Assembly: GCF_002100145.1 (NCBI RefSeq)
Contig: NZ_JXQD01000024.1
Span: 188,094-252,093, forward strand
Source: Vibrio sp. qd031
GTDB lineage: Bacteria > Pseudomonadota > Gammaproteobacteria > Enterobacterales > Vibrionaceae
Reading direction: 5' to 3'
DNA: 64,000 nucleotides
A program made the position numbers and the translations under genes. The notes under the pieces are model-generated. The model ran no database searches, was not told the DNA's origin, and was given only the letters and a program-made list of their open reading frames with translations. Numbering within the stretch: the stretch's first letter is position 1; each line of letters begins with the position of its first letter. This document shows positions 52,834-64,000 of this stretch, piece after piece.

Positions 52834-53415
52834 ATGAGTGAATATCTGTTGTTGTTGATTGGCACAGTGCTGGTGAACAACTTCGTGTTGGTCAAATTTT
52901 TAGGCCTCTGCCCGTTTATGGGCGTCTCCAACAAGCTCGAAACTGCAATAGGTATGGGGCTTGCGACGACCTTCGTGCTTACGATTGCCTCTATTAGTGC
53001 CTATCTCGTTGAGAACTACATCCTTGCACCTTTGGGTATTCAATATTTGCGCACCATGAGTTTTATTTTGGTGATCGCTGTGGTTGTTCAATTTACCGAA
53101 ATGGTGGTGCACAAAACCAGCCCAACGTTATATCGTTTACTCGGTATTTTCCTGCCACTCATCACCACCAACTGTGCGGTGTTGGGGGTCGCGTTACTGA
53201 ACGTGAACGAAAACCACAGTTTCATCGAATCGATCATATATGGGTTTGGCGCTGCCGTAGGCTTCTCACTGGTGTTGATCCTATTTGCTAGCATGCGCGA
53301 ACGTATCGCCGCGGCCGATGTGCCAATGCCGTTCAAAGGTGCGTCCATTGCGATGATCACCGCGGGTTTGATGGCGCTGGCGTTTATGGGCTTTACTGGG
53401 TTGGTGAAAATATAA
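52834..53415 (+). CDS. rsxA: Rsx/Rnf electron transport subunit A
   Basis: 193 residues, six membrane helices; [40 protein letters not shown] are the RnfA/NqrE signatures with the membrane Cys that helps hold a 2Fe-2S centre with RsxE. First gene of the rsxABCDGE operon; complex drives electrons from NADH to reduce SoxR (and/or ferredoxin) using ion gradients. Confidence 0.97.
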   Translation: MSEYLLLLIGTVLVNNFVLVKFLGLCPFMGVSNKLETAIGMGLATTFVLTIASISAYLVENYILAPLGIQYLRTMSFILVIAVVVQFTEMVVHKTSPTLYRLLGIFLPLITTNCAVLGVALLNVNENHSFIESIIYGFGAAVGFSLVLILFASMRERIAAADVPMPFKGASIAMITAGLMALAFMGFTGLVKI

Positions 53416-54032
53416 TGACCACCATCATCATCGCCGTTATCGTTTTTGTCATTCTTGCCGCGCTATTTGGCGCACTGCTTGGCTTTGCATCGATCAAATT
53501 TAAGGTCGACTCTGACCCCATCGTAGACGAAATTGACGCCATTTTGCCGCAAACACAGTGTGGGCAATGTGGTTATCCTGGATGCAGACCTTACGCAGAA
53601 GCTATTGCTAACGGCGACGAAATCAATAAGTGTCCCCCTGGCGGCCAAGCCACTATCGAAAAGCTCGCTGAGCTAATGGGTGTGGAAGCCGTAGAATCAG
53701 CACACGAGTTGGACGATACCAAGCGGGTTGCCTTTATTCATGAAGATATGTGCATCGGTTGTACCAAATGTATTCAGGCCTGTCCGGTCGACGCCATCGC
53801 TGGCGGCACCAAAGCGCTTCATACTGTTATCGAGGATCTTTGTACTGGGTGTGATTTATGTGTCGCTCCTTGTCCAACGGACTGCATTGAAATGATCCCG
53901 GTAAAAACCACGCCCGATACGTGGAAGTGGCAACTGGATGCGATTCCTATCGTCAATGTGGCGGATTCGCCAGACAAAGTAGAAAAAGACGTTAACGCTG
54001 ACGATAAACCCGAATTAGAGAAAACGAGTTAA
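53415..54032 (+). CDS. rsxB: Rsx/Rnf electron transport subunit B
   Basis: 205 residues: N-terminal anchor, a 4Fe-4S (Fes) domain with [20 protein letters not shown], and two ferredoxin clusters [16 protein letters not shown] and [24 protein letters not shown] overlap with rsxA. Confidence 0.97.
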   Translation: MTTIIIAVIVFVILAALFGALLGFASIKFKVDSDPIVDEIDAILPQTQCGQCGYPGCRPYAEAIANGDEINKCPPGGQATIEKLAELMGVEAVESAHELDDTKRVAFIHEDMCIGCTKCIQACPVDAIAGGTKALHTVIEDLCTGCDLCVAPCPTDCIEMIPVKTTPDTWKWQLDAIPIVNVADSPDKVEKDVNADDKPELEKTS

Positions 54033-54038
54033 AACTCC

Positions 54039-56606
54039 ATGAACAACACTTTATTACATGTGATTGAACAAGGTCGTCTATGGGACTTTCATGGAGGGGT
54101 GCACCCTACCCAAAATAAACAGCAATCGAATCAGTCGCCGATCGGTCGCTTAGCGGCCAGTGACCATGTGGTCATTCCGATTAAGCAGCACATTGGTAAA
54201 GCCGGTGAATTGCTGGTGTCTGTGGGTGACGACGTGCTAAAAGGGCAACCTTTAACCCGATATACCAGCGGACTCATGTTACCAGTACACGCGACCGTAT
54301 CTGGTTCCGTTATTGCTATCGAACAAAGAACCATTGCCCACCCTTCTGGGTTGATGGATATGTGTGTGGTCATCAAAAACGATCATAAAGAGCAATGGGT
54401 CGAACGCGAACCCTGCCCTGACTACACCAAACTCGACCAACAAGTATTAATCGACAAGATCCGCAGCGCTGGTGTGTCGGGGCTTGGTGGTGCCGGTTTC
54501 CCCACTGCGCGCAAAATTGAATCCGCGATGGCCAAAACCAAGGTACTCATCATTAATGCGGCTGAGTGCGAGCCGTACATTACCGCAGACGATACCTTGA
54601 TGCGTGAGCATGCAAACGAAATTATCGCCGGAATTGACATCGTCACTCACTTGCTCAGCCCAGAACTGGTGATCATCGGTATCGAGGATAATAAGCCTGA
54701 GGCAATATCCGCACTAGAAAAAGCCGCCGTAGACAGCGATTTAGTGATCCGAGTGATCCCGACAAAGTATCCGTCAGGTGGTGAAAAGCAGCTGATTGAA
54801 ATTTTGACCGGCATGCAAGTGCCTTCAAAAGGGATACCTGCCGATATTGGTGTTGTCATGCATAATGTCGGCTCCATGTTCGCGATTCAACAAGCCGTAG
54901 TGAATGGTTCGCCATTGGTTGAGCGTGTTGTTACCGTTACAGGAAAGGCATTTCCCAAGCCTCAAAACTACTGGATCCCGCTGGGTACGTCCATTCGTAC
55001 TGTGGTCGAAAAACTGGACTATCAGCCTGCGCCTAAGCAAAAACTAATTATGGGTGGCCCAATGATGGGGTTTGCGTTGCCGCATTTAGATATCCCAATC
55101 AGCAAAGCCACCAACTGCCTGTTAGGTGCAACGGTCAAAGAGCTGGCGCAGCAAGAACAAGAACTGGCCTGCATTCGCTGTGGCCAATGCGCAGAAGTTT
55201 GCCCCGCGCGCCTACTGCCGCAAGAGCTACAATGGCATGCCAAAGACAGTAACTTGGACAAATGCGAAGAGCTTAACATCAACGATTGTATTGAGTGTGG
55301 TGCGTGTGCATTTGTATGTCCGAGTAATATCCCTCTTGTGCATTACTACCGTCAAGCGAAAAGCGAGATCCGTATTCAGCGTATTGAAGTCGAGTCGGCA
55401 GAGCGCGCCAAACAGCGTTTTGAAGACCGCAAACTTCGATTAGAGCGCGATAAACAAGAACGAGAAGAGAAACATCGCAAAGCCGCAGAGGCGCGTAAGC
55501 AAGCCGCAGCACAAAGTGGTGGTGATGACGCAATTGCCGCGGCCATTGCTCGAGTAAAGGGTAAGCAAGACGCGGCAACGACAACCGAAAAGAAACCAGC
55601 AGTTGCAGCAGCAATAGCCCGTGCTAAGGCCAAACAAGCGGAAGCACAAGCTCAAAACTCTGCTCATCCAGACAACAGCGAAATGATGAAATTGCGCGAA
55701 GAGCGCAAGCAGCAAGCTCGCCAAAAACGCGCCGAGAAGGCGACAACTGGCGACAATAATGGTGACAACAGCCCATCAAGCTCTAGCAATGACGCAGTAG
55801 CGGCTGCCGTTGCGCGGGCTAAAGCGCGTAAAGCTGCGCAAAAAGATGGCGACGCCACTGCGGATAACAGTACAACTAAGGCTGCGAATCCTGCGGTTGC
55901 TGCTGCCGTCGCTAGAGCGAAAGCTCGCAAAGCAGCTCAAGCGGACACGAACCAACAAGTTGCTGAGAGTGATAAAGTCTCAGCAGCGACAGACACAGCC
56001 AACAAACCCGATAAAAAAGATGCGGTTGCGGCAGCAGTCGCTCGCGCGAAAGCTCGCAAAGCAGCGCAAACGGACGCGAGCCAACAAGTGGCTGAGAGTG
56101 ACAAAGACTTAGCAGCGTCAGACTCCGCCAACAAAGACGATAAGAAAGATGCAGTCGCGGCAGCAGTCGCTCGCGCGAAAGCTCGCAAAGCAGCGCAAGC
56201 GGACGCAAACCAACAAGTGGCTGAGAGTGATAAAAACTTAGCAGCGTCAGACTCCGCCAACAAAGACGATAAGAAAGATGCCGTCGCTGCGGCGGTTGCT
56301 CGTGCGAAAGCTCGCAAAGCAGCGCAAGCGGACGCGAATCAACAAGTGGATGAGAGTTATAAAGACCTAGCAGCGTCAGACTCCGCAAACAAAACCGATA
56401 AAAAAGATGCGGTCGCGGCAGCCGTTGCTCGTGCAAAAGCTCGAAAAGCAGCGCAAGCGGACGCGAATCCACAAGTGACCGACAGCCAAATAGACACCGC
56501 ATCAAAAGACTCGGACAACAAAACCGACAAGCAAGCAGCCGTTGCAGCGCCCGTTGCTAGAGCGAAGGCCCGTAAACTCGCAAAACAGCAAAAGGATGAA
56601 AGCTAA
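54039..56606 (+). CDS. rsxC: Rsx/Rnf electron transport subunit C with repeated tail
   Basis: 855 residues. N-terminal RnfC barrel, NADH/FMN domain ([20 protein letters not shown]), SLBB region, and two 4Fe-4S motifs [20 protein letters not shown] and [17 protein letters not shown]. Beyond ~residue 450 comes a coiled, Ala/Lys-rich tail with repeats of [16 protein letters not shown]; the last copies are 43-residue (129-bp) tandem units from ~56014. Repeat-tail length varies among vibrios; it probably binds other subunits. Confidence 0.96.
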   Translation: MNNTLLHVIEQGRLWDFHGGVHPTQNKQQSNQSPIGRLAASDHVVIPIKQHIGKAGELLVSVGDDVLKGQPLTRYTSGLMLPVHATVSGSVIAIEQRTIAHPSGLMDMCVVIKNDHKEQWVEREPCPDYTKLDQQVLIDKIRSAGVSGLGGAGFPTARKIESAMAKTKVLIINAAECEPYITADDTLMREHANEIIAGIDIVTHLLSPELVIIGIEDNKPEAISALEKAAVDSDLVIRVIPTKYPSGGEKQLIEILTGMQVPSKGIPADIGVVMHNVGSMFAIQQAVVNGSPLVERVVTVTGKAFPKPQNYWIPLGTSIRTVVEKLDYQPAPKQKLIMGGPMMGFALPHLDIPISKATNCLLGATVKELAQQEQELACIRCGQCAEVCPARLLPQELQWHAKDSNLDKCEELNINDCIECGACAFVCPSNIPLVHYYRQAKSEIRIQRIEVESAERAKQRFEDRKLRLERDKQEREEKHRKAAEARKQAAAQSGGDDAIAAAIARVKGKQDAATTTEKKPAVAAAIARAKAKQAEAQAQNSAHPDNSEMMKLREERKQQARQKRAEKATTGDNNGDNSPSSSSNDAVAAAVARAKARKAAQKDGDATADNSTTKAANPAVAAAVARAKARKAAQADTNQQVAESDKVSAATDTANKPDKKDAVAAAVARAKARKAAQTDASQQVAESDKDLAASDSANKDDKKDAVAAAVARAKARKAAQADANQQVAESDKNLAASDSANKDDKKDAVAAAVARAKARKAAQADANQQVDESYKDLAASDSANKTDKKDAVAAAVARAKARKAAQADANPQVTDSQIDTASKDSDNKTDKQAAVAAPVARAKARKLAKQQKDES
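56014..56590 (+). repeat. 129-bp tandem repeats in rsxC
   Basis: Four to five units of 43 codons, each starting [17 protein letters not shown] and ending [14 protein letters not shown]; the units at ~56143 and ~56272 are almost identical in DNA. Prone to copy-number change by slippage or recombination. Confidence 0.85.
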
Positions 56607-57652
56607 TGGCTTTTTTTGTAACTAGCTCACCCCATATTGCGAAACATCGCTCGACCACTCAAATGATGTTGTGGGTTATGTTGGCTGCGATTCCAGGACT
56701 GCTAGCGCAACTGTACTTTTTCGGATGGGGCACAGCAATACAGCTTATTTGGGCACTTTTGTTAGTGGTCATCTTCGAATCGCTGGTCATGGTATTGCGA
56801 AAACGTTCGCCGAAAGCCGCACTTCGTGATGGCTCCGCCTTATTAACAGGCTGGCTACTGGCCGTGGCCATCCCTCCCCTAGCGCCATGGTGGATACTGG
56901 TTATCGGCCTGTTTTTCGCTATTGTTATCGCCAAACATCTATATGGTGGACTAGGCAACAACTTGTTTAACCCGGCAATGGTGGGCTACGTTGTCTTGCT
57001 TATTTCATTCCCGCTGCAAATGACCAGTTGGTTATCGCCCACCTCAATCATGCCCGTCGACTATTCGTTTGCGGATGCATTGCAGTTGATCTTTACCGGG
57101 TTTGATGGAAATGGCTTTTCGTTACAGCAGCTAAGAACCGGTGTTGACGGAGTCAGTATGGCGACCCCACTCGACACCTTTAAAACCGATTTGGCCAATC
57201 AGATGCTGTCCCAAGAAATTAAAGCGTCACCCATTTTTGGATCGCTTGCAGGGCTTGGTTGGGAATGGATCAACTTGCTCTATCTAGCCGGCGGTTTATT
57301 GCTCATCCAGCAAAAAGTGATTCAGTGGTACATACCTGTCGCGATGCTAGCCAGCCTTTTTGTTTTTAGCACCATCGGCATGATAGCCAATCCAGACGCA
57401 AGTGTGAGTCCAATAATGCACCTACTTTCTGGTGCGACCATGCTTGGCGCGTTCTTTATTGCCACTGATCCCGTTTCGGCCGCCACCACAGTACGAGGCC
57501 GAATTGTCTTTGGCGCCTTTGTTGGCGCAATGGTTTACATCATACGCACTTGGGGTGGGTATCCAGACGGGGTTGCGTTTGCCGTACTATTGGCAAACAT
57601 GTGTGTACCGCTTATCGATTACTACACCAGACCAAAAACTTACGGGCATTAA
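56606..57652 (+). CDS. rsxD: Rsx/Rnf electron transport subunit D
   Basis: 348 residues, about nine helices; [20 protein letters not shown] holds the SGAT-type threonine to which FMN is covalently linked. Related to NqrB. Overlaps rsxC by one base. Confidence 0.97.
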   Translation: MAFFVTSSPHIAKHRSTTQMMLWVMLAAIPGLLAQLYFFGWGTAIQLIWALLLVVIFESLVMVLRKRSPKAALRDGSALLTGWLLAVAIPPLAPWWILVIGLFFAIVIAKHLYGGLGNNLFNPAMVGYVVLLISFPLQMTSWLSPTSIMPVDYSFADALQLIFTGFDGNGFSLQQLRTGVDGVSMATPLDTFKTDLANQMLSQEIKASPIFGSLAGLGWEWINLLYLAGGLLLIQQKVIQWYIPVAMLASLFVFSTIGMIANPDASVSPIMHLLSGATMLGAFFIATDPVSAATTVRGRIVFGAFVGAMVYIIRTWGGYPDGVAFAVLLANMCVPLIDYYTRPKTYGH

Positions 57653-57657
57653 TCATT

Positions 57658-58281
57658 ATGTTTCAAGCAATTAAAAAAAATGGTGCCACGCTTGCTGTAT
57701 TTGCTTTTGCCTCGACTGGACTGGTTGCCGTCACGCATCACCTCACTGCCGATCGCATCGCGGAACAAGAAAAGAAACAGCTTCAACGAACGTTAGACCA
57801 AGTGATTGATCCCCAATTATACGACAATCCGCTCTACAGCAGCTGTGTCCTGCTCAGCGATCCAAGGCTTGGCAGTGAAACGCTGCCAGCCTACATTGCC
57901 ACCAAACAGGATGAACCTGTTGCCATGGCGGTGGAGTCGGTCGCACCGAACGGCTATAACGGCAAAATTACATTGATCACCGGGATCAGCATGCAAGGTG
58001 AAATTCTCGGGACCCGCGTGTTGTCACACCAAGAAACTCCAGGGTTAGGCGATAAAATAGATACTCGAGTGTCCGATTGGATCCTAAGCTTCAACGGTAA
58101 GCAATTGACCGACGACAATCACGCCCAATGGCAAGTAAGAAAAGACGGCGGTGAGTTCGATCAATTTACTGGTGCAACCATCACGCCGCGAGCGGTTGTT
58201 CAAGCCGTTAAAAATACGCTAGCCTATGTACAAGAAAACCAGTTGGCCATCATAAACCAAGCGCCAAGCTGTGGAGAGTAG
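57658..58281 (+). CDS. rsxG: Rsx/Rnf electron transport subunit G
   Basis: 207 residues from ATG 57658. One N-terminal helix ([20 protein letters not shown]) and a periplasmic FMN-binding domain with the flavinylation motif [13 protein letters not shown]. Related to NqrC. Confidence 0.97.
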   Translation: MFQAIKKNGATLAVFAFASTGLVAVTHHLTADRIAEQEKKQLQRTLDQVIDPQLYDNPLYSSCVLLSDPRLGSETLPAYIATKQDEPVAMAVESVAPNGYNGKITLITGISMQGEILGTRVLSHQETPGLGDKIDTRVSDWILSFNGKQLTDDNHAQWQVRKDGGEFDQFTGATITPRAVVQAVKNTLAYVQENQLAIINQAPSCGE

Positions 58282-58283
58282 AC

Positions 58284-58976
58284 ATGACTGAAAATAAGAC
58301 ACTGTTTGTCAACGGCATGTGGAAGAACAACCCTGTATTGGTGCAGCTTTTGGGGCTGTGCCCGTTGCTGGCGGTTTCCTCGTCAGTGGCCAACGCATTG
58401 GGTCTAGGCCTTGCGACAATGTTTGTATTGGTTGGCTCGAATGTCGTGGTCTCGTTGGTTCGTCATTACGTTCCCAAAGATGTTCGACTGCCTGTTTTTA
58501 TGATGGTCATCTCTGCGCTGGTGACTTGCGTTCAAATTCTAATGAACGCCTTCACGTACGAACTGTATCAGTCACTGGGCATTTTTATTCCACTTATTGT
58601 AACCAACTGCATCATCATTGGACGCGCAGAAGCCTACGCGGCAAAAAATCCAGTGTTACCTTCTGCCATTGACGGTTTTTGGATGAGTATGGGCATGACC
58701 AGCGTGCTCGTATTGCTGGGCGGCATTCGAGAAGTATTGGGTAATGGTACTCTGTTTGATGGCGCGGACCGTTTGCTGGGCGAATGGGCGAGCGTATTGC
58801 GCATTGAGTTATTCAGTGTCGACAGTAACTTCCTACTCGCGTTACTGCCACCAGGAGCCTTTATTGCTGTCGGATTTATTATCGCCTTCAAAAATTGGAC
58901 CGATCATCGTGCAAGCTTGCGTCAGCCTAAACAGCAAAAGCCAGAAATCACTCGGGCACGTGTCACCAACGCCTAG
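58284..58976 (+). CDS. rsxE: Rsx/Rnf electron transport subunit E
   Basis: 230 residues, six helices; [20 protein letters not shown] and [20 protein letters not shown] are the RnfE/NqrD signatures. Last rsx gene; nth follows after 34 nt, the usual rsx-nth arrangement. Confidence 0.97.
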   Translation: MTENKTLFVNGMWKNNPVLVQLLGLCPLLAVSSSVANALGLGLATMFVLVGSNVVVSLVRHYVPKDVRLPVFMMVISALVTCVQILMNAFTYELYQSLGIFIPLIVTNCIIIGRAEAYAAKNPVLPSAIDGFWMSMGMTSVLVLLGGIREVLGNGTLFDGADRLLGEWASVLRIELFSVDSNFLLALLPPGAFIAVGFIIAFKNWTDHRASLRQPKQQKPEITRARVTNA

Positions 58977-59010
58977 TCACTAACTACTACTACACCGTGC
59001 GTAATGGATT

Positions 59011-59646
59011 ATGAACAAAGATAAGCGACGCTTGATCTTAGAGCGACTAAGAGAAAACAACCCAAAGCCACAAACAGAGCTGAACTGGTCATCGCCCTTC
59101 GAGCTGCTGATTGCGGTATTGTTGTCTGCTCAGGCAACCGATGTCAGTGTCAATAAAGCCACCGACAAGCTATATCCTATTGCCAATACACCACAGGGTA
59201 TTCTCGACTTGGGCGTTGACGGGCTTAAAGAGTTTATAAAAACCATTGGGCTGTTTAACTCCAAAGCCGAAAACACCATCAAAACCTGCCAGATACTGCT
59301 GGACAAACATAATGGTGAAGTTCCTGAAGACAGAGCCGCACTAGAGGCACTGCCAGGCGTTGGCCGAAAAACCGCTAACGTGGTTCTCAACACCGCTTTT
59401 GGTTGGCCAACGATTGCAGTCGACACCCACATTTACCGTGTGTCAAATCGAACCAAACTGGCCATGGGTAAAACCGTTGATGATGTTGAACAGAAGCTGC
59501 TAAAAGTGGTTCCCAAAGAGTTTAAGCTTGATGTGCATCATTGGTTGATACTCCACGGTCGCTATACCTGCGTGGCGAGAAAGCCTCGTTGTGGAAGTTG
59601 CCTCATCGAAGATTTGTGTGAATATAAAGAAAAAACTGACGTTTAA
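59011..59646 (+). CDS. nth: Endonuclease III
   Basis: 211 residues: helix-hairpin-helix [20 protein letters not shown] with catalytic Lys, [13 protein letters not shown] with catalytic Asp, and the 4Fe-4S loop [17 protein letters not shown] (C-x6-C-x2-C-x5-C). Removes oxidised pyrimidines. Co-transcribed with rsx. Confidence 0.98.
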   Translation: MNKDKRRLILERLRENNPKPQTELNWSSPFELLIAVLLSAQATDVSVNKATDKLYPIANTPQGILDLGVDGLKEFIKTIGLFNSKAENTIKTCQILLDKHNGEVPEDRAALEALPGVGRKTANVVLNTAFGWPTIAVDTHIYRVSNRTKLAMGKTVDDVEQKLLKVVPKEFKLDVHHWLILHGRYTCVARKPRCGSCLIEDLCEYKEKTDV

Positions 59647-59662
59647 TCCTAAGGACAAAGTT

Positions 59663-60079
59663 ATGACTACACCTCGAGTTTTACATACCATGCTAAGAGT
59701 GGGCGATCTTGACCGCTCTATTCGTTTTTACACTGACGTTATGGGTATGACGCTGCTTCGTCAAAATGAAAACAGCGAATACGAATATACGCTTGCGTTT
59801 GTCGGCTTTGGTGACGAAAGCCAAGGCGCAGTTATCGAGCTTACCTACAACTGGGGCACAACTCAGTACGATTTGGGTGATGCCTACGGCCATATCGCCA
59901 TTGGTTACGACGATATCTACGCGACCTGTGAGGCAATTAAAGCGGCCGGTGGCAATGTGACTCGCGAACCTGGCCCGGTTAAAGGTGGCAGCACGCATAT
60001 TGCTTTTGTTACTGACCCAGACGGCTACAAAATTGAGTTGATTCAAAACAAAAGTGCGACTGCAGGCCTAGACGGCTAA
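59663..60079 (+). CDS. gloA: Lactoylglutathione lyase (glyoxalase I)
   Basis: 138 residues from ATG 59663 (AAGGA upstream); the open frame upstream overlaps nth and is not used. [20 protein letters not shown] with the first metal His, [36 protein letters not shown] and [14 protein letters not shown] with the last Glu: the His/Glu/His/Glu Ni2+ site of the bacterial enzyme. Detoxifies methylglyoxal. Confidence 0.97.
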   Translation: MTTPRVLHTMLRVGDLDRSIRFYTDVMGMTLLRQNENSEYEYTLAFVGFGDESQGAVIELTYNWGTTQYDLGDAYGHIAIGYDDIYATCEAIKAAGGNVTREPGPVKGGSTHIAFVTDPDGYKIELIQNKSATAGLDG

Positions 60080-60094
60080 CCGCAATATCGTTAC

Positions 60095-60131
60095 AAAAAA
60101 GGCGATCGCTGTTGTCAGCGATCGCCTTTTT
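60095..60131. terminator. Terminator between gloA and motY
   Basis: AAAAAAGGCGATCGCTG-ttgt-CAGCGATCGCCTTTTT: perfect 12-bp GC-rich stem with A and T tracts on both sides; serves both converging genes. Confidence 0.95.
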
Positions 60132-60165
60132 ATATCTAAACAGTTAGCAAGTGTTAGATAACCTA

Positions 60166-61044
60166 CTACACGTTGCTTCTACCTAAAGAGATCACTACCC
60201 GGCGGTTCTTGTCCTTACCAATCGGTGACGCATTATCGGCGATAGGTCTACGTTCACCATAGCCTTGCACTTCAATTCGGTTTTCATCTAACCCAATCGA
60301 TTTAAAATAGTTTTGCAATACTTGTGCTCGGCGCTCGGTTAGGCTTTGATTCTCGTCCTTTTCACCACTGCTATCGCTATAAGTGGCGACCAGCACCAAA
60401 TCAATGTCCTTATTATACCGAATGTATTCTGCAATTTGAGAAAGGCGTCTCTCTGACGCTTTGTTAAGTGAGTCGCTGTTACGATTGTAATGGAGTATCG
60501 TAAAAGCAATATCTTCAAAGGTGTATGGCAGCAAATTACTCACGCACATACTGAATGCTTCATAGGGCAGCTTAAAACGAACCGGAGACAAGCCAACTTG
60601 AATACTCTGACTTTGTGCATGCCAATCTCTAAAAGTAAACGTCGGAACACGACCAACACCGAGCTCCGACATCATGCTCCACGCAGTTTGTCCGCCAACA
60701 TAACCGTCAAACTGTTGATAAAACTTAAGCTGCTCCATCGTCATGGCGCGCACACCAGGCTGCCATTGCGGCGGCATCGAGATCAGTGACACATTCTCGG
60801 TACTCCCCATTGGGCGATGCATCTTGAGTTCAAAATCGAGGTTAATTTTTTTACTGGCATGAGAAGAAAATTCAGCTTGCCCAAATCCTGGAATGGGATG
60901 CACTAAGCGGCACTCCAATGGTGAGTTTGCGACCATCATCCATTCTGAGCGCTCTGGTTTTGCGATAAACTGCGCATGCGAGCCATAAGCAAATTGGGTG
61001 CTGCCTATGGCTGCAATGACTGCGGCCAGTATCCTTTTCTTCAT
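60166..61044 (-). CDS. motY: Sodium-driven polar flagellar motor protein MotY
   Basis: 292 residues from ATG 61044 (AAGG upstream). Signal peptide [21 protein letters not shown]-terminal MotY domain that forms the T ring and binds stators ([40 protein letters not shown]) and a C-terminal OmpA-like peptidoglycan-binding domain ([45 protein letters not shown]). Preceded by a flagellar sigma-28 type promoter. Confidence 0.96.
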   Translation of the reverse strand: MKKRILAAVIAAIGSTQFAYGSHAQFIAKPERSEWMMVANSPLECRLVHPIPGFGQAEFSSHASKKINLDFELKMHRPMGSTENVSLISMPPQWQPGVRAMTMEQLKFYQQFDGYVGGQTAWSMMSELGVGRVPTFTFRDWHAQSQSIQVGLSPVRFKLPYEAFSMCVSNLLPYTFEDIAFTILHYNRNSDSLNKASERRLSQIAEYIRYNKDIDLVLVATYSDSSGEKDENQSLTERRAQVLQNYFKSIGLDENRIEVQGYGERRPIADNASPIGKDKNRRVVISLGRSNV

Positions 61045-61099
61045 TTTTGTACCTTCATTCGACGGCAATCAATTGCCCTCTGATCACTTCTTTATTATT

Positions 61100-61126
61100 T
61101 TATCGACCAACTGATGCCAAACTTGT
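61100..61126 (-). promoter_or_regulatory. Sigma-28 (FliA) promoter of motY
   Basis: Minus strand ACAAGTTT - 11 nt - GTCGATAA versus consensus TAAAGTTT - 11 nt - GCCGATAA, 56 nt before the start codon. The remaining upstream gap to rnt shows nothing else. Confidence 0.72.
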
Positions 61127-61294
61127 GCAGTATTTCATCAAAAGACAGGTTTTCACTTTAATTCTGTGGTTTGTCTGTATTTGCTAAGCAATTATCTCGC
61201 CAACGTTTAATATTCTTTAAAAACAGTACGAATGTGTTTTTTCATCTGCCACTTTCTGCAATAATGCGCCAGTTCTTCATCAATTAGAGTTCAC

Positions 61295-61948
61295 ATGAGT
61301 TCAGAAAACGAAGCGTTGACGCTAAAAAGCCGATTTAGAGGCTATTTTCCGGTAGTTATCGATGTAGAAACTGCTGGATTTAATGCCCAGGGTGATGCAC
61401 TGCTCGAAATTTGTGCGGTCACTTTAGCCATGGACGACAACGGCGATTTGCATCCTGCTTCGACCATTCATTTTCATGTTGAGCCTTTTGAAGGCGCCAA
61501 TATCGAACAAGAAGCGCTTGATTTTAATGGCATTAAAGACCCTTTTAGCCCCCTACGAGGCGCTGTTTCTGAAGAGGAAGCATTGAAGGAAATCTATAAG
61601 CTGGTTCGTAAAGAGCAAAAAGCCGCCAATTGCAGTCGTGCAATTATGGTGGCTCATAATGCGACTTTTGACCTCAGCTTTGTTAATGCTGCTAATCAAC
61701 GCTGCAAACTCAAACGAGTTCCGTTCCACCCGTTTGCCACGTTCGATACCGCGGCTCTCAGTGGTCTTGCATTTGGTCAAACTGTACTAGCAAAAGCGTG
61801 TCGAACTGCTGGTATGGATTTTGATAACAAAGAAGCCCACTCTGCGTTGTACGATACGCTCAAAACCGCCGAGCTGTTTTGTATTATCGTCAACAAATGG
61901 AAAGCCTTGGGTGGCTGGCCTTTGCAAGAGCAAAAAACCGAGTCTTAA
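61295..61948 (+). CDS. rnt: Ribonuclease T
   Basis: 217 residues, DEDDh exonuclease: [20 protein letters not shown] (Asp-Glu), [18 protein letters not shown] (Asp), [18 protein letters not shown] (His, Asp). Trims 3' ends of tRNA and other stable RNAs. Stands alone between motY (divergent) and the antiporter. Confidence 0.97.
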   Translation: MSSENEALTLKSRFRGYFPVVIDVETAGFNAQGDALLEICAVTLAMDDNGDLHPASTIHFHVEPFEGANIEQEALDFNGIKDPFSPLRGAVSEEEALKEIYKLVRKEQKAANCSRAIMVAHNATFDLSFVNAANQRCKLKRVPFHPFATFDTAALSGLAFGQTVLAKACRTAGMDFDNKEAHSALYDTLKTAELFCIIVNKWKALGGWPLQEQKTES

Positions 61949-62019
61949 CAGCACTGCGCTGATTAACTAAAAAAATAACGTTCGCTTACGAACTACAACA
62001 CAACAAAGAAATTACCATT

Positions 62020-63345
62020 ATGAATCCTGTCGTCATATCCGTTTGTGTGATGCTATTACTCGCTATTATGCGTGTAAACGTTGTCGTCGCACTTACCTTC
62101 AGCGCCCTTGTGGGTGGTCTTATCGCAGGCATGGGCCTAACCGATACTGTTTCAGCCTTTGAAAGCGGTTTAGGTGGAGGGGCTACCATTGCCCTAAGCT
62201 ATGCCATGCTTGGTGCATTTGCCGTAGCTATCTCGCGCTCCGGCATCACCGACCTTCTTGCACAGTCTGTTATCAAAAAAATTCATGGTGAAGAGCACAA
62301 CGGTGCCACTATGGGTCTTAAGTACACCGTCTTGATTGCATTAATTCTGGTGACCATGTCGTCACAAAATGTTATTCCTGTGCATATCGCCTTTATTCCC
62401 ATTTTAGTTCCACCTCTACTGGCTGTATTTGCAAAGTTACGTCTTGATCGCCGCGCGGTAGCTTGCGTGCTCACCTTTGGTTTGGTGACACCTTACATGT
62501 TGCTACCTATCGGCTTTGGTGGCATCTTCCTCAACGACATTCTTCTTGCTAATCTTACCGCCAACGGTCTAGAAGGCGTCACAGCAAGCCAAGTACCTAT
62601 GGCAATGCTACTTCCTGGGTTAGGCATGTTAACTGGCCTGCTAATAGCCATTTTTATTACTTATCGTAAACCACGCGATTACGCGCCAACGGAGCTCACT
62701 GAGGTCGACACCGATCCTAAACACATCAACAAGAGAAACATCTTAATTGCAGTGATTGGCATCGCGGCAACGCTCTCTGTGCAGTTATCGACGGGCTCGA
62801 TGATCATTGGTGCGCTGGCTGGCTTTATGGTGTTCACCTTTGGTGGTGTGATCAAGTGGAATGAAACGAGTGATGTGTTCCAAAAAGGCGTCCATATGAT
62901 GGCCATGATTGGCTTCATAATGATTGCAGCCGCTGGGTTTGCTGCGGTAATGAAGCAAACCGGTGGTGTCGAGGATCTCGTGCAAACTATTTCTACAACC
63001 ATTGGGGACAATAAGCCTATGGCGGCCTTACTTATGCTCGTTGTGGGTTTGCTTGTTACAATGGGAATTGGATCGTCATTTTCAACGATTCCAATTATCG
63101 CAACTATCTATGTCCCATTGGCGTTAGCATTTGGATTTAGCCCTATGGCGACGATCGCGCTAGTCGGAACCGCAGCGGCTCTGGGAGATGCAGGTTCACC
63201 CGCGTCTGATTCAACATTGGGCCCAACCTCTGGATTGAACGCAGATGGTCAACATGAACACATTTGGGAAACCGTTGTACCGACATTTGTTCACTACAAC
63301 ATTCCACTGATCATTTTTGGTTGGATTGCTGCAATGGTGCTGTAG
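62020..63345 (+). CDS. NhaC-like Na+/H+ antiporter family protein
   Basis: 441 residues, about eleven to twelve helices. [57 protein letters not shown] and [20 protein letters not shown] belong to the YuiF/NhaC-type antiporter superfamily. Relatives exchange Na+/H+ or, for YuiF, import histidine; the substrate is unresolved. Terminated by its own hairpin. Confidence 0.85.
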   Translation: MNPVVISVCVMLLLAIMRVNVVVALTFSALVGGLIAGMGLTDTVSAFESGLGGGATIALSYAMLGAFAVAISRSGITDLLAQSVIKKIHGEEHNGATMGLKYTVLIALILVTMSSQNVIPVHIAFIPILVPPLLAVFAKLRLDRRAVACVLTFGLVTPYMLLPIGFGGIFLNDILLANLTANGLEGVTASQVPMAMLLPGLGMLTGLLIAIFITYRKPRDYAPTELTEVDTDPKHINKRNILIAVIGIAATLSVQLSTGSMIIGALAGFMVFTFGGVIKWNETSDVFQKGVHMMAMIGFIMIAAAGFAAVMKQTGGVEDLVQTISTTIGDNKPMAALLMLVVGLLVTMGIGSSFSTIPIIATIYVPLALAFGFSPMATIALVGTAAALGDAGSPASDSTLGPTSGLNADGQHEHIWETVVPTFVHYNIPLIIFGWIAAMVL

Positions 63346-63373
63346 TCACCAACTTGCTTGAAAACGAAATAAG

Positions 63374-63410
63374 AAAGCCGGTGTTTATCTGTGATAGACA
63401 CCGGCTTTTT
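63374..63410. terminator. Terminator between antiporter and DsbA-family gene
   Basis: AAAGCCGGTGTtTATC-tgtg-ATAGACACCGGCTTTTT: 14-15 bp stem with one mismatch and a T tract. Confidence 0.92.
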
Positions 63411-63425
63411 AGTAAAGCTTGTTGG

Positions 63426-64000
63426 TTAAAGCCCTCGACTCAGTCTAACCAGATCATTGAGCGTAACATGTTCGTCTGTATACGAAAACGCAACAGGGTG
63501 GACTTGCATTTTGTCATCTCGCACCAGTAAAGTGGGATAACTATTCGCTCCAATTTGGCGGCAATATTGTCTTTGCGCAGCAAACTCTTGATCGACGTCG
63601 TCGCTCACTAAATCGGCATCAAACTGGCTAACATTAAGATCGAGTTCCTCGGCAAGTATGAGGTGAGTCTTTTGCGTATGAGGCTCCATCGCTTGCAAAT
63701 AGTACGCGTGCTGTATGGCCTCTATCATGTCAAAATATTTGCCTTGTTTTCCTGCTGCAATAACCGCTCGACAGGCGCTGTATGTTGTTCGTACCGGCTG
63801 GCATTGAGTCCAAAAATCATAATTAAACTGCGTGCCCAGTTGTTGCTCGATGCGTCGCCAAATGTTTTTTAGATTCTGCTGCATTTCTAGTGGCATTGGT
63901 CGATCGTTGTCTGGTGCCAATCCCCCCATCAATGCCACTAACTTAACTTCATCAGGCAGCTGTTTTATTAAACGATCGAAAGTAGGTTTATAGCCCCAAC
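63426..64000 (-). CDS. DsbA-family thioredoxin-fold protein, 5' end beyond window
   Basis: The minus frame is open to the window edge, where it reads WGYKPTFDRLIKQLPDEVKL; the Trp is probably the end of a CxxC(W)WG motif just outside. Helical insert PLEMQQNLKNIWRRIEQQLG and the cis-Pro region IGANSYPTLLVRDDKM are as in the DsbA/FrnE subfamily (also called 2-hydroxychromene isomerase-like). About 191 residues are visible; a few dozen N-terminal ones are missing. Probably a cytosolic oxidoreductase/isomerase. Confidence 0.85.
   Translation of the reverse strand, partial: WGYKPTFDRLIKQLPDEVKLVALMGGLAPDNDRPMPLEMQQNLKNIWRRIEQQLGTQFNYDFWTQCQPVRTTYSACRAVIAAGKQGKYFDMIEAIQHAYYLQAMEPHTQKTHLILAEELDLNVSQFDADLVSDDVDQEFAAQRQYCRQIGANSYPTLLVRDDKMQVHPVAFSYTDEHVTLNDLVRLSRGL

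Noticed and set aside
55279..56505. Long minus-strand frames opposite rsxC
   Set aside because: They are by-products of the Ala/Lys/Arg-rich repeat codons; composition is Leu/Ser/Cys-biased and repetitive.

Overview
The window is a piece of Vibrio chromosome, almost certainly chromosome 1. The evidence is gene content and order: moaABCDE, a yvcK-type gene, luxU-luxO, uvrB, rsxABCDGE-nth, gloA, motY (polar Na+ flagellar motor) and rnt in one block, with oppABCDF, a tRNA-Tyr cluster and the SRP RNA (ffs) nearby. As far as I recall this matches the V. cholerae order around luxO. attC-type integron recombination sites and several toxin-antitoxin cassettes also fit a vibrio. I cannot name the species.

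Layout. 1-8.2 kb: a DASS-family anion transporter cut by the window edge, a CBS-pair protein, ybiB, a divergent EmrA-like/DUF2955 export pair, a ribB fused to a degenerate RibA-like domain, a small HTH protein and a GNAT enzyme. 8.3-14.0 kb: accessory genes (peptidoglycan-binding/CHAP-like protein, alpha/beta hydrolase, hexapeptide acetyltransferase, UbiG-like methyltransferase, AhpD-like protein with a divergent TetR and three operators), plus two broken genes.

14.2-29.2 kb: an integron cassette array without a visible integron integrase (CALIN-like), read mainly on the minus strand. Cassettes encode GNATs, DUF4144, a HAD phosphatase with an in-frame stop, a Dabb protein, a tautomerase-like protein, five type II toxin-antitoxin pairs (DUF1778/GNAT, YefM/YoeB, RelB-ParE type, BrnTA, HigBA-2 type) and a 356-residue protein with a HEPN RNase motif. 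The array is littered with mobile-element remains: at least six fragments of one IS91-family (Y2) element, one of them fused to a tyrosine recombinase; three N-terminal fragments of an IS110/IS1111-type element; an IS4 remnant; and one apparently intact IS3/IS407-type insertion. The IS91 right ends and IS110 left ends repeatedly abut attC core sites.

29.4-46.8 kb: ffs, membrane protein, ATL DNA-repair protein, YbaY lipoprotein, tesB, putP, Lrp-type regulator divergent from a cysteine synthase-like enzyme, DUF1244, three tRNA-Tyr, glutathionyl-hydroquinone reductase, the opp operon and the moa operon behind a Moco-type leader RNA. 47-64 kb: the yvcK-type gene, the quorum-sensing phosphorelay luxU-luxO, SOS-regulated uvrB, three DnaA boxes, tRNA-Asn, the rsx (rnf) operon with nth, gloA, motY, rnt, a NhaC-like antiporter and a DsbA-family gene cut by the window end.

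Housekeeping regions are ordinary. The novelty lies in the cassette array (HEPN cassette, attC-associated insertion sequences), a possible sigma-54-driven small RNA upstream of ybiB, and several decayed genes that need careful start and frame assignment.
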